From Imbroritus primus (GTDB lineage Bacteria > Pseudomonadota > Gammaproteobacteria > Burkholderiales > Burkholderiaceae): a stretch of DNA of 64,000 nucleotides. The notes below the pieces were generated by a model. The model worked only from the letters and a program-made list of their open reading frames with translations, ran no database searches and was not told where the DNA came from. Positions 14,766-23,860 of the stretch are shown here, piece by piece (position 1 is the stretch's first letter; each line of letters starts with the position of its first letter). Location of the stretch: the NCBI RefSeq assembly GCF_964332355.1, contig NZ_OZ201293.1:930001-994000 (forward strand), written 5' to 3'. The translations under genes were made by a program, and so were the position numbers.

Positions 14766-15545
14766 GTGAGCTACGAAGAAATCATTTACGAAGAAGATGG
14801 CCCGATTGGCACCATCACGCTGAACCGCCCGCATGACGGGAACATGTTCACCGAGAAGATGTGCCATGAGATCCGCGACTGCATCAACGCCATTCGCCGC
14901 GAGACGCGTACGCGCGTGATCGTCATCACAGGCGCTGGCGACAAGTTCTTCTGCACTGGCGGCCGCAAGGACGGCATGGAAGATACGACGCTGTATGCCG
15001 GCGTGCTGCCGACCCTGGAGATGTATGAAAGCATCGATCGCCTGCAGAAACCTGTGATCGCTTCGGTCAACGGCTTTGCCGTGGGTGGCGGCAATGTGCT
15101 GCAGGTGGTGTGCGACGTGACCATCGCCAAGGCATCCGCGATCTTCCGCCAGGTGGGCCCGATGGTTGGCAGTTTCGACGCCGGATACGGTACCTGGTAT
15201 CTCGAAGACCTGGTCGGCAAGAAGCGCGCGAAGGACATCTGGTACCGCAATCCCAAGATGACCGCGCAGGAGGCGCTGGACATCGGTCTGATCAACAAGG
15301 TCGTGCCCGATGACCAGCTGCGCGAGGCTACGCGTGCCTATGCGCTGGAAATCGCCGAGCGCGGCGCGTTTGCCCTGGCATCCCTCAAGGGCGCCTTCAA
15401 TGCGCGCCACGGCGGCGTCAGCGGCCTGTCGCGCATGGCGCACGACCTCCTGCTGCGCGGCTATCTCGACACGGCCGAACACGACGAACTGGCCGCCGCG
15501 TTCGCGGAACGCCGGAAACCCGATGCATCGAAATTTGGACACTGA
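14766..15545 (+). CDS. BadI/MenB-type crotonase, probable ring-opening 2-ketocycloalkanecarboxyl-CoA hydrolase
   Basis: A 259-residue crotonase of the MenB/BadI branch, with GTG start 14766. The diagnostic block FRQVGPMVGSFDAGYG (~130-145) keeps the Ser and Asp of the MenB VGSFD motif and the Gly position that binds bicarbonate in type I MenB; EDLVGKKRAKDIWY and the C-terminal RRKPDASKFG also match, and a Tyr (GYLDTAEHDE) sits where the MenB C-terminal catalytic Tyr lies. MenB closes a ring by Dieckmann chemistry; BadI runs the reverse type of reaction to open 2-ketocyclohexanecarboxyl-CoA to pimelyl-CoA. Surrounding ligase, hydratase, SDR and dehydrogenase genes, and no menaquinone genes, favour the BadI role. 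Substrate ring size is inference. Confidence 0.82.
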   Translation: MSYEEIIYEEDGPIGTITLNRPHDGNMFTEKMCHEIRDCINAIRRETRTRVIVITGAGDKFFCTGGRKDGMEDTTLYAGVLPTLEMYESIDRLQKPVIASVNGFAVGGGNVLQVVCDVTIAKASAIFRQVGPMVGSFDAGYGTWYLEDLVGKKRAKDIWYRNPKMTAQEALDIGLINKVVPDDQLREATRAYALEIAERGAFALASLKGAFNARHGGVSGLSRMAHDLLLRGYLDTAEHDELAAAFAERRKPDASKFGH

Positions 15546-15561
15546 TCCGCAAGGCCCGTTC

Positions 15562-17244
15562 ATGCAGAACATCCTGACCTTACACAATCCCCAGAACGCC
15601 CGTGATTACTACCTGTCGGGCATCTGGCAGCAGGAGACCCTCTACACGCTCGCGCGGCGCCACGCACGCGAGCGGCCGAGCGCGTGCGCCCTGCGCGATG
15701 CCACCACGCGCCTGAGCTGGAGCGAAGTGGTCGACTGGGTCGACAGCGTAGCCGAGGCGCTGCACCGGCGCGGGCTCAAGCCCGGCGATCGCGTCGGCGT
15801 CTGGCTGCCCAATGTCGTGCATACCGCCATCGTTTTCCTGGCCTGTTCGCGCAACGGCTATGTCTGCTGCCCGTCCCTGCACCAGAACTATACGGTCGAC
15901 GAAATCTGCACGTTGCTCAACCGCATCCAGTGCCGGGCGCTGTTTGCGATGGAAGGTTACGGCGCGGATGCGGATCGCCAGTCGATCTTCGAGCGTGCGC
16001 GCGACATTCCGACGTTGACGGCAATCTTTTCCCTGACCACCTATCGCGGCCAATCCGTCGATTTGCCGCCGCAAGCCCGTGCGTTCCCGGATCGCCAGCG
16101 CCCGTCGGCGGTGGCGGCGCCCGATCTCAATCCGGACAAGATCGTGTACCTGGCCTTTACCTCGGGTACGACGGGCTTGCCGAAAGGTGTGATGCACAGC
16201 GACAACACCCTGCTGACCAACGGCCGCGCGCTCGTGGCGGACTGGGGGCATACCGCAGATACCAAGCTGCTGACCCTGAGCCCGATGAGTCACCATATCG
16301 CGACGGTGGGCATGGAGCAAATGCTCGTGGCAGGCCTCGAGCTGGTGATGACCGATCTCAGGCGCGGCGAGCATTCCCTCGACTGGATCCTGGAAACCGG
16401 CGCGACGTATGTCATGGGCGTGCCCACACATGCCATGGATATCCTGCAGGCGGTGCGCGAGCGCGGGCTGACCGCGCTGGGCGATGTCCGCACGTTCTAC
16501 ATGGCAGGCGCGGCCATTCCGCGCGAAGTCGCGGAAAAGTTCGTGAGCCTGGGCGTGACGCCGCAGAACGTCTACGGCATGACGGAGAACGGTTCGCACA
16601 ACTACACCGTGCCCGACGATACGCCGGACACCATCGTGTCGACATGCGGGCGCGCCTGCCGCGGCTACGAGATCCGCCTGTGGAAACAGGACAATATCAA
16701 CGAAGAAGCTGCCATCGGCGAGGTCGGCGAGATCGGCGGGCGGGGCGGAGTGCTGATGCTAGGCTACTTCAGCAACCAGGTCGCGACCGAGACGTCCTTC
16801 AACGTGCATGGCTGGTTCATGAGCGGCGACCTGGGAATCATGGATGAAAACGGCTGCCTGCTGATTGTCGGCCGAAAGAAGGACCTGATCATCCGGGGCG
16901 GGCACAACATCCATCCGGCCCGCATCGAAGAGCTGGCGATGCGCCATCCCGGTGTGGAGCGCGCCGCGGCATTTCCGGTGGAGGACGAACGCCTTGGCGA
17001 GAAAGTCTGCCTGTCGGTGATCCCGAGAAGCAATGCGAGCGTCGACCCCGATGGCCTGCTGAGCCATCTCGCCGACAGCGGCCTGTCGAAGTACGACATG
17101 CCGGAATTCTTCCTCAGCCTCGAGAAATTTCCATTGACGGCAAGCGGCAAGATTCTGAAGCGCGAGCTGGTCGAGATGACGCGTGCCGGCAGCCTCAAGC
17201 CGCAACCGGTGCGCTACAGCGGCAGCGCTGCGCGGGGGGCGTGA
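15562..17244 (+). CDS. Acyl-CoA ligase (AMP-forming)
   Basis: A 560-residue ANL-superfamily acyl-CoA synthetase. ATP-binding FTSGTTGLPKGVMH (~205-218), YGMTENG, the SGDLG motif in GWFMSGDLGIMDENG, the hinge GRKKDLIIRGGHN and the catalytic Lys region SGKILKREL are all present. It would convert a free carboxylic acid to its CoA ester; cyclohexanecarboxylate-CoA ligase (AliA) belongs to this family and the gene lies next to a BadI-type gene. ATG 15562 lies 16 bp after the previous stop; ATG 15523, overlapping the BadI-like gene, is an alternative. The next gene starts 1 bp after its stop. Confidence 0.9.
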   Translation: MQNILTLHNPQNARDYYLSGIWQQETLYTLARRHARERPSACALRDATTRLSWSEVVDWVDSVAEALHRRGLKPGDRVGVWLPNVVHTAIVFLACSRNGYVCCPSLHQNYTVDEICTLLNRIQCRALFAMEGYGADADRQSIFERARDIPTLTAIFSLTTYRGQSVDLPPQARAFPDRQRPSAVAAPDLNPDKIVYLAFTSGTTGLPKGVMHSDNTLLTNGRALVADWGHTADTKLLTLSPMSHHIATVGMEQMLVAGLELVMTDLRRGEHSLDWILETGATYVMGVPTHAMDILQAVRERGLTALGDVRTFYMAGAAIPREVAEKFVSLGVTPQNVYGMTENGSHNYTVPDDTPDTIVSTCGRACRGYEIRLWKQDNINEEAAIGEVGEIGGRGGVLMLGYFSNQVATETSFNVHGWFMSGDLGIMDENGCLLIVGRKKDLIIRGGHNIHPARIEELAMRHPGVERAAAFPVEDERLGEKVCLSVIPRSNASVDPDGLLSHLADSGLSKYDMPEFFLSLEKFPLTASGKILKRELVEMTRAGSLKPQPVRYSGSAARGA

Positions 17245-17245
17245 T

Positions 17246-18016
17246 ATGGCAGTCGAACTTTCTTTCGACGGGCAATTCGCGGTGCTGACGCTGAACCGGC
17301 CCGAGGCGCTGAACGCTCTGCGCTTCAGCATGCTAGAGGACATCGCGCGCGCAGTCGACGCCGTTGCTGTCTCGCCCGCGCGTGCGCTGGTCGTGACGGG
17401 TGCGGGCCCGAAAGCATTCTGCGCCGGCGCCGACATCAAGGAACTGATGGATCGTGACATCCTGGCCCAGCGACGTGGTGCGGAACTGGGTCAGAACGCT
17501 TTCGCCCGGCTCGCCGCACTGCCGATTCCATCCGTGGCCGTGATCCATGGCTATGCCTTCGGTGGCGGACTGGAACTGGCTATGGCCTGTACCTTCCGGA
17601 TCGCGACTGCGCGCGCCAAGATGGGCCTGCCAGAAATCAAGCTCGGCCTGATCCCTGGCTATGGGGGCACGCAGCGCTTGCCACGTCTGGTGGGAGAGGC
17701 ACGCGCCAAGGTACTGGTGATGTCGGGGCGGACGATCGATGCCCTCGAGGCGGAGCGTATTGGCCTGGTCAGCGAGATCGTCGAAGGCGACGATCCCGTC
17801 GCGCTGGGGCAAACCTATCTTGTGCAATTCACAGCCTTCAGCAAATGCGCTTCGCTGTTCGCGCGGGAGGCGGTCGAGCGTGCGATGGCCACACCGCTGG
17901 CGGAAGGGCTGCGCATCGAATCTGATCTGTCGACGCTGGCTTACCAGACACAGGACGCCGAAGAGGGCATGCGGGCCTTCGTCGAGAAACGCACACCGGA
18001 GTTCAAAGATGCCTGA
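17246..18016 (+). CDS. Enoyl-CoA hydratase with both catalytic Glu (BadK-like role)
   Basis: A 256-residue crotonase that, unlike the two in operon B, has both hydratase glutamates: the first in AFGGGLELAMAC and the second in GLPEIKLGLIPGYGGTQRL. FCAGADIKEL is the CoA/oxyanion segment. It should hydrate a trans-2-enoyl-CoA. In the alicyclic route BadK hydrates cyclohex-1-enecarboxyl-CoA, and the position between ligase and SDR genes fits that. ATG 17246 follows the ligase stop by one base; the SDR gene overlaps its end by 8 bp. Confidence 0.88.
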   Translation: MAVELSFDGQFAVLTLNRPEALNALRFSMLEDIARAVDAVAVSPARALVVTGAGPKAFCAGADIKELMDRDILAQRRGAELGQNAFARLAALPIPSVAVIHGYAFGGGLELAMACTFRIATARAKMGLPEIKLGLIPGYGGTQRLPRLVGEARAKVLVMSGRTIDALEAERIGLVSEIVEGDDPVALGQTYLVQFTAFSKCASLFAREAVERAMATPLAEGLRIESDLSTLAYQTQDAEEGMRAFVEKRTPEFKDA

Positions 18017-18755
18017 TCCATCCAAAGGCTGCGTCGTCGTCACTGGCGCCAGCCGTGGCATTGGCGCTGCCATTGCCACTACGCTGAGCGCCAGGGGCTT
18101 CCGGGTGGCATGCCTGTCGCGCACCGGAGCGTTGCCGGAAGCCGGCGCGCCGCTGCAGGCGCGCATGTTTCCGCTGGCGTGTGACATTACCGATGCGGCA
18201 TCGATCCGTGCGGCATTCGAGACGCTGAGCGAGATCTGCAGCGAACCGCTAGTAGGGCTGGTCAATAACGCCGGCCTGCATCTGCAAGGCAAATCGGCGT
18301 CATTCCCGGTCAGCGATTATGAGCGGGTCATGACCACCAACGCTACTTCGGTACTGGCAGTGAGCCAGGTAGCCTATGCCGCGCTCGCACGCGCGGAGGG
18401 CGCGCTGATCGTCAACATCGGTTCGTTCTTCGACAAGCTGGGGGTGCGGGGCAATGTCGCGTATTGCGCCTCGAAGGCAGCTGTCGGCGCGATCACGCGT
18501 TGCCTGGCCGTGGAGTGGGCGGGCGATGGCATCCAGGTCCTGAATGTAGCACCGGGCTATGTGGAGACGGACCTGAATCGCGAGGAGATGACGCAGGGTC
18601 CGCTACATGCTTTCCTGCAGAAACGCATTCCTACAGGCGGACCGGGTGCGGTGGAAGATGTCGCGCAACTGGTTGCCTCGCTATTCCTGCTGCCGGGGCG
18701 TTTCCTGACCGGGGAAACGCTGTACATCGACGGCGGCCAGGGCATGGCTCTTTAA
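18009..18755 (+). CDS. Short-chain dehydrogenase/reductase (BadH-like role)
   Basis: A 248-residue classical SDR: TGASRGIG cofactor loop, NNAGLH, catalytic Ser region NIGSFFDK and a complete YCASKAAVG motif with Tyr and Lys, then APGYVETDL. This contrasts with the Tyr-less SDR at 4927. It likely oxidises a 2-hydroxyacyl or 3-hydroxyacyl-CoA, as BadH oxidises 2-hydroxycyclohexanecarboxyl-CoA to the 2-keto ester that BadI opens. ATG 18009 lies inside the end of the hydratase gene (8-bp overlap). FabG-type reduction is the alternative, but the operon context is degradative. Confidence 0.85.
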   Translation: MPDPSKGCVVVTGASRGIGAAIATTLSARGFRVACLSRTGALPEAGAPLQARMFPLACDITDAASIRAAFETLSEICSEPLVGLVNNAGLHLQGKSASFPVSDYERVMTTNATSVLAVSQVAYAALARAEGALIVNIGSFFDKLGVRGNVAYCASKAAVGAITRCLAVEWAGDGIQVLNVAPGYVETDLNREEMTQGPLHAFLQKRIPTGGPGAVEDVAQLVASLFLLPGRFLTGETLYIDGGQGMAL

Positions 18756-18767
18756 CCGGGAGGCGAA

Positions 18768-19934
18768 ATGAATATCCTGCAACGGCTGGACGCCAGCCTG
18801 TCCCTGTCCGGCGAAGAGAGCATGCTGCTCGACAGCGTCAGGGCCCTGTGCGACGAACAGATCGCCCCGGCTGCGGCGGAACATGACCGCTCCGGTGCGT
18901 TTCCCTGGAAAAACGTCGAGGCCATCAACATGCTCGGGTTGAACGCCATGTTCATTCCTGAGGAGTATGGCGGTGCGCCGCTGTCGTATACCTGCTATCT
19001 GGCATGCGTGCGCGAAATCGCCAAGGCGTGCGCTTCGACGGGCATCATCTGGGCGACGAATTTCCATGCCATCAAGCCGCTGATCGAGTATGGCAGCGAG
19101 GCGCAGAAGCAGCAGTTCCTGCCGCGTATCGCGGAAGGCGCGCTGGGGTCGCTGGCCATCACCGAGCCGTCGGCGGGATCGGATGCACTCGGCATGCGCA
19201 CGACCTTCACGGAGGATGGCGACGCGATCGTCATCAATGGCAGCAAGACCTTCATCACCAATGGCGATGTCGCTGACCAATATCTGCTGTTCGGCAAATG
19301 GGCCGGCATCGACGATCCGCGCAAATCGATCTCGGTACTGGTGCTGGAGAAAGGCACGCCAGGCCTGTCGGTGCTCGGCACCGAGCACAAGATGGGTACG
19401 CGAGCCTCGAGTACGGCTTCGCTGGCATTCGAGAACTGCCGCGTGCCGCGCTCTAACCTGATCGGAGCGCCGGGTGATGGCCTGCGCATCCTCTTCGGGT
19501 CGCTGAACCGCTCGCGCCCCAGCGTGGCGGCGCATGCGCTTGGCATCGCGCGGGCCGCATTCGAGGATGCCGTGGCCTATGTCAACGAGCGGCGCCAGGG
19601 TGGGCGCCGTATCGTCGAGTTCCAGGGCGTGCAATTCATGCTGGCCGATCTCGCATCGGAACTGGCGCTGTGCGAAAGCTGGATGTGGCGCATTGCGGCG
19701 ATGGTCGATGCCGGCGAGAAGGATTTCGGCATCGAAGCCTCGGCGCTGAAGTTGCGCGCCACCGATGCTGCCATGCGCATCACAACGGATGCGGTCCAGC
19801 TGCTCGGAGGTTATGGCTACTGCAACGACTATCGCGTGGAGCGCCTGATGCGCGACGCGAAGATTACGCAAATCTGGGAAGGGACCAATCAGGTGCACCG
19901 GCAGCTGATCGGCAAGAGCTTCCTCATCAAGTAA
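18768..19934 (+). CDS. Acyl-CoA dehydrogenase (AliB-like role)
   Basis: A 388-residue acyl-CoA dehydrogenase. SLAITEPSAGSDALGM (~125-140) is the flavin/substrate motif, and the C-terminus has ITQIWEGTNQVH with the classical catalytic Glu, unlike both operon B dehydrogenases. In an alicyclic route it would correspond to AliB, which dehydrogenates cyclohexanecarboxyl-CoA; straight-chain or branched substrates are equally compatible with the sequence. GGGAGG precedes the ATG; the gap to the SDR is 12 bp. Confidence 0.9.
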   Translation: MNILQRLDASLSLSGEESMLLDSVRALCDEQIAPAAAEHDRSGAFPWKNVEAINMLGLNAMFIPEEYGGAPLSYTCYLACVREIAKACASTGIIWATNFHAIKPLIEYGSEAQKQQFLPRIAEGALGSLAITEPSAGSDALGMRTTFTEDGDAIVINGSKTFITNGDVADQYLLFGKWAGIDDPRKSISVLVLEKGTPGLSVLGTEHKMGTRASSTASLAFENCRVPRSNLIGAPGDGLRILFGSLNRSRPSVAAHALGIARAAFEDAVAYVNERRQGGRRIVEFQGVQFMLADLASELALCESWMWRIAAMVDAGEKDFGIEASALKLRATDAAMRITTDAVQLLGGYGYCNDYRVERLMRDAKITQIWEGTNQVHRQLIGKSFLIK

Positions 19935-19944
19935 GGACCATCAC

Positions 19945-20820
19945 GTGGCTGATATTCAAACCATTGGCATCGCAGGTGCCGGGACCATGGGGGCAGGGAT
20001 TGCCATTGTCGCGGCACGCGCCGGCTTTCGTACCATCGTATACGACACGCGCCAGGACGCGCTGGACAGGGCGCGCGGCCAGACTGAAGGTTTCCTGAAA
20101 AAATCCGTCGAGCGCGGCAAGCTGGCTGCCGATGAACTCGAGCGCATCATGGGCCGCTGGGAAGGCACCAGGCAACTCGAGACGATGGCGCAATGCGACC
20201 TGATCATCGAGGCGGTGTTCGAGGAACTCTCGGTCAAGCATGCGCTGTTTTCGGCGCTACATGCGGTGTGTCCGGCGCATACGCTGTTCGCCTCCAATAC
20301 GTCGACGATTTCGATCACCGAGATCGCGGGTGGCTCGGGCCGTCCGGACCGCTTCGTCGGCATGCATTTCTGTCTGCCCGCCCAGCTGATGAAACTGGTC
20401 GAGATGTCGCCGGGGATGGAAACCAGCGACGATACGTTTGCTCGTGCCTGGGCATGTGCGGAGCGCATGGGCCAGAAGCCGGTGAGGACACTCGATACGC
20501 CGGGCTTCATCCTCAACTACTTCCTGATTCCGTTCAACAACGATGCCATCCGTCTGGTGGAACAGGGTGTGGCGGAGCCTGCCGATATCGATGTCGCCAT
20601 CAAGACCGCGCTCGGTTATCCCATGGGGCCGCTGGAGCTGCTGGATCTGGTGGGCATCGATACGCAGAAGCTGTTGTGCGAGGCCATGCATGGTCTCACC
20701 CATGAAGCGCGCGCTGCCTGCCCGCCGCTCGTGCGCCGCATGATTGCCGCCAAGCGGCTGGGCAAGAAGACCGGCCGTGGTTTCCACGTTTACAACGATT
20801 CCAAGATGTTCGGGGCCTGA
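19945..20820 (+). CDS. 3-hydroxyacyl-CoA dehydrogenase
   Basis: A 291-residue protein with the two-domain layout of short-chain L-3-hydroxyacyl-CoA dehydrogenases: NAD-binding GIAGAGTMGAGIA at the N-terminus, SNTSTISITEIA in the middle, then GMHFCLPAQLMKLVE and the C-terminal helical domain GFILNYFLIPFNNDAIRLVE. The usual active-site HFFNP-like motif here reads HFCLPAQ, keeping the His. It would oxidise the chain released after ring opening. The start codon is GTG 19945, 10 bp after the dehydrogenase stop; the following gene is 2 bp downstream. Confidence 0.87.
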   Translation: MADIQTIGIAGAGTMGAGIAIVAARAGFRTIVYDTRQDALDRARGQTEGFLKKSVERGKLAADELERIMGRWEGTRQLETMAQCDLIIEAVFEELSVKHALFSALHAVCPAHTLFASNTSTISITEIAGGSGRPDRFVGMHFCLPAQLMKLVEMSPGMETSDDTFARAWACAERMGQKPVRTLDTPGFILNYFLIPFNNDAIRLVEQGVAEPADIDVAIKTALGYPMGPLELLDLVGIDTQKLLCEAMHGLTHEARAACPPLVRRMIAAKRLGKKTGRGFHVYNDSKMFGA

Positions 20821-20822
20821 CC

Positions 20823-21479
20823 ATGTCGTACACCATCATTGCCAGCGGCGAGAGCCGTTCTTTTCCGGTTTCCCATACCTTTCTCGAGCAGGCTGGCGCT
20901 AGCGGGCCGGGTCTGGTGTTCATCGGCGCCGGCGCTGGCCAGGCGTTTTGCGCGCATGGCGACACATCTACTGCATCGTTCGTGGCGATCGAGCTGGGCA
21001 TGGAGTGCCTGGGCGTGCATACCGGTGAGGGCCGGGGCCAGGAGGGCTCGAATGTCGTCGGCTTTGCGCGCTTCCGTCTGGGTGAGGCAGCGCCGAGCGA
21101 TCTGATCGAACTCGTGCGCCAGCCGGGTACCTCGGCGCATGCGCTGCAGGCAGCGCAGGATGCATTCACCGCCGCCGGCCTGAAGGTCGCGGTATGCAAC
21201 GATTTTCCCGGGCGTATCGTCAACCGCCTGGTGCGGCCCTATTACAACGCAGCCCTGCGCCGGCTGGACGAGAAGCTGGCCACGGCCGAGGATCTAGACA
21301 AGACCCTGTGCCTGGGCCTGGGCTATCCGGAAGGGCCGATTGCGCTGCTGGAGCGTACCGGCTTGGAAGATCATTTTGCCACGACGTTGGCGTTGTACGA
21401 GGCGCTCGGTCAGGCCGATTACGCGCCCGCACGCCGTGCCTGCGTCGCAGCGGAACGCAAGCGCCGGGCAGCCGCATGA
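20823..21479 (+). CDS. Degenerate 3-hydroxyacyl-CoA-dehydrogenase-like protein (C-terminal domain with altered N-domain)
   Basis: A 218-residue protein whose last ~100 residues are a clear 3HCDH C-terminal domain (NDFPGRIVNRLVRPYYNAAL, ATAEDLDKTLCLGLGYPEGP). The N-terminal half is too short and lacks the GxGxxG NAD loop; GAGAGQAF near residue 38 is not at a normal Rossmann start. It may be a non-catalytic partner of the dehydrogenase encoded just upstream, or a diverged half of a two-part enzyme. The stop overlaps the next CoA-transferase start (ATGA). I do not know a characterised homologue. Confidence 0.72.
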   Translation: MSYTIIASGESRSFPVSHTFLEQAGASGPGLVFIGAGAGQAFCAHGDTSTASFVAIELGMECLGVHTGEGRGQEGSNVVGFARFRLGEAAPSDLIELVRQPGTSAHALQAAQDAFTAAGLKVAVCNDFPGRIVNRLVRPYYNAALRRLDEKLATAEDLDKTLCLGLGYPEGPIALLERTGLEDHFATTLALYEALGQADYAPARRACVAAERKRRAAA

Positions 21480-22618
21480 TGCAGCCATTGCAGGGAATCA
21501 AGGTCCTCGATTTCAGCACACTGCTGCCTGGTCCGCTGTGCACCTTGCTGCTGGCCGAGGCAGGGGCCGAGGTGCTCAAGTTAGAGCGTCCGGTGCGCGG
21601 CGACGAGATGCGTGCCTATGCGCCGAAGGTCGGAGCGGACAGTGCCAATTTCGTGCTGCTGAATCGCGGCAAGCAATCGATTGCGCTTGACCTCAAGGCG
21701 CCGAATGCCGTAGTGCGGCTGACGCCGCTGATCCGCGAGGCGGACGTGCTGGTCGAGCAATTCCGGCCGGGCGTGATGGCGCGCCTGGGTTTGGGATACG
21801 AAGCCGTTGCGGCGATCAATCCGCGTCTGATCTATTGCTCGATCACTGGCTATGGACAGGATGGTCCCGATGCCCAGGAGGCTGGGCACGACCTCAACTA
21901 TGTCGCCAGCAGTGGCATGCTGGCGATGTCCGCGCCAGCAGGACAGATACCTGCGTTGCCACCGGCCTTGATAGCGGATGTGGCAGGCGGCGCGTATCCG
22001 GCGGTCATCAATATTCTGCTGGCCTTGCGCCAGCGCGACATGACGCAGAAAGGCACGCATCTCGACATCGCCATGGCCGAGAACCTGTTCACGTTCCAGT
22101 ACTGGGGGCTGGGCAACGGCTGGTGCGGGAACTGGCCTGCGCCAGCGTCGGATCTGGTGAATGGCGGCTCGCCACGGTACCAGGTGTACCAGACGGCGGA
22201 CGGCAAGCATCTGGCGGCGGCGCCGATCGAAGCCAAGTTCTGGAGCAACTTCGTGGCCTTGATCGGGCTGGATGAGACACGGCTGGCTGCGCTCGCACCG
22301 CAGGATGTGATGACGGCCGTGGCGCACGCCATTGCCGCACGCAGCGCGGACGAATGGATGAAACGCTTTGCCGGGCATGACGTCTGCATCGCCAGGGTGG
22401 TGAGTCTCGAGGAGGCTAGCCGGCATCCGCACTTCGCGGCGCGCGGGGTATTCGAAGCGCGTATCGGGACGACCGGAGGCGCACACATTCCAGCCCTGCC
22501 AGTGCCTATCGCACCAGCGTTTCGCGGCCCGGAGACCGTGCGGCGCGCCCCCGGGCTTGGCGAACACAACGATCTTCTTCGAGCAGTCAATACAACGGGA
22601 AACGCTCCACTCCAATGA
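21476..22618 (+). CDS. Class III (CaiB/BaiF) CoA-transferase
   Basis: A 380-residue CaiB/BaiF CoA-transferase: GIKVLDFSTLLPGPLCT, GAEVLKLERPVRGDEM, IYCSITGYGQDGP, and ALIADVAGGAYPAV with the Asp nucleophile. The start of this subfamily resembles alpha-methylacyl-CoA racemase-type members, so racemisation of a 2-methylacyl-CoA is an alternative to CoA transfer. ATG 21476 overlaps the previous stop; ATG 21479 is also possible. Its stop overlaps the next ATG at 22615, continuing the tightly coupled operon. Confidence 0.86.
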   Translation: MMQPLQGIKVLDFSTLLPGPLCTLLLAEAGAEVLKLERPVRGDEMRAYAPKVGADSANFVLLNRGKQSIALDLKAPNAVVRLTPLIREADVLVEQFRPGVMARLGLGYEAVAAINPRLIYCSITGYGQDGPDAQEAGHDLNYVASSGMLAMSAPAGQIPALPPALIADVAGGAYPAVINILLALRQRDMTQKGTHLDIAMAENLFTFQYWGLGNGWCGNWPAPASDLVNGGSPRYQVYQTADGKHLAAAPIEAKFWSNFVALIGLDETRLAALAPQDVMTAVAHAIAARSADEWMKRFAGHDVCIARVVSLEEASRHPHFAARGVFEARIGTTGGAHIPALPVPIAPAFRGPETVRRAPGLGEHNDLLRAVNTTGNAPLQ

Positions 22619-23604
22619 AAGCCATTGCCATTCACGCGTATTGCGAACCAGCGACGCTGACGCTTGGTTCCTTGCCGGATCCGGTTGCCGGGCCGGACGA
22701 CCTGCTGATCGAAGTCCGCGCGGCCTCGGTGAATTTTCCCGACTTGCTGGTAGTACGCGGCCAGTATCAGTTCTCACCACCGCTCCCGTTCGCACCTGGC
22801 AAGGATGCCGCGGGCATCGTCCGTGCGGTCGGCACCAATGTGTCTGAGTTCAAGCCCGGTGACCGCGTGGCGGCGCAGGTCGAGTACGGGGCGTATGCGG
22901 AAATGGTAAAGGTCCGCGCCTGCGACTGTTTCCACATTCCCGACAGCATGCCGTTCGAGGACGCTGCAGCGATGGGGCTCGCGTACCAGTCAGCCTACTT
23001 CGCCCTCATGGAGCGCGGTCGCTTTCAGCCAGGGGAAACCGTGCTGGTGACCGGTGCAGCAGGCGGTGTCGGTTCGGCCGCGGTGCAGATCGTGCAGGGC
23101 CTGGGCGGCAAGGCGCTCGCTGGTGTACGGCATGCGGATCAGGTGCCGTTTGCGCTGGAGTTGGGCGCCTCCGCGACAATCGATCTGGCGGTACCCGATC
23201 TGCGCAATGCGTTACGGGCTCAGGTGCATGGGCACACTGCGGGGCGCGGCGCTGATGTGCTGATCGATACACTTGGCGGAGATGTCTTTGACGCGGCTCT
23301 GCGTGCCATGGCGTGGAGCGGGCGCACAGTGGTGGTGGGGTTTGCATCGGGCCGGATTCCGGAGATCAAGGCCAATTACCTGCTGGTCAAGAACCTGACA
23401 GTCAGCGGTATGCAATGGACTGATTACCATGTGCGCACCCCGCAGAAGATCCAGGCGGCCCAGGCGGAGATTTTCCGCTTGTACGACATCGGCGCGCTCA
23501 AACCAAATATTGCCGGGGTGTTCCCGCTGACTCAGGCTGCACAGGCGCTGAAGAGGCTTGAACAAGGGCATGTTTTTGGGAAATACGTATTGCGAATTAA
23601 ATAG
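22615..23604 (+). CDS. Zinc-independent MDR oxidoreductase (quinone oxidoreductase type)
   Basis: A 329-residue medium-chain dehydrogenase/reductase. It has the N-terminal GroES-like domain and a Rossmann domain with TGAAGGVGSAAVQIV (~144-158). The structural and catalytic zinc cysteines of alcohol dehydrogenases are absent, so it belongs with NADPH:quinone oxidoreductases and related enoyl reductases. In this operon an enoyl-CoA or enoyl-thioester reductase role is possible. Last gene of operon D; the A+T content rises right after it and I see no strong terminator. Confidence 0.83.
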   Translation: MKAIAIHAYCEPATLTLGSLPDPVAGPDDLLIEVRAASVNFPDLLVVRGQYQFSPPLPFAPGKDAAGIVRAVGTNVSEFKPGDRVAAQVEYGAYAEMVKVRACDCFHIPDSMPFEDAAAMGLAYQSAYFALMERGRFQPGETVLVTGAAGGVGSAAVQIVQGLGGKALAGVRHADQVPFALELGASATIDLAVPDLRNALRAQVHGHTAGRGADVLIDTLGGDVFDAALRAMAWSGRTVVVGFASGRIPEIKANYLLVKNLTVSGMQWTDYHVRTPQKIQAAQAEIFRLYDIGALKPNIAGVFPLTQAAQALKRLEQGHVFGKYVLRIK

Positions 23605-23860
23605 TTTAGGATCGATTTATCCTCCTCTAGCCATACGCAATGACGCTTGTGTCCCAGTATCTTGATGTTGCCTCGATTAACCCAGGGGCGGCCTATTCTC
23701 ACCCCGACACAGCATCGCCTCCATCGTCGAGTAGCGTCAGATCTGTCAGGCGAATCTCTGACTTCTCGCGCACGCACAACGAGCTTGCCACGCATTTGTG
23801 CTATCGCGAGGAATTAACGGTAATCCAAGGATGTGGGTGGAAAATACGTGACGCCGGTAG

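Noticed and set aside
14766..15545. menB (menaquinone) assignment for the MenB-type crotonase
   Set aside because: No other men genes nearby, a catabolic operon context and sigma-54 control; the BadI role fits better, though sequence alone cannot settle it.
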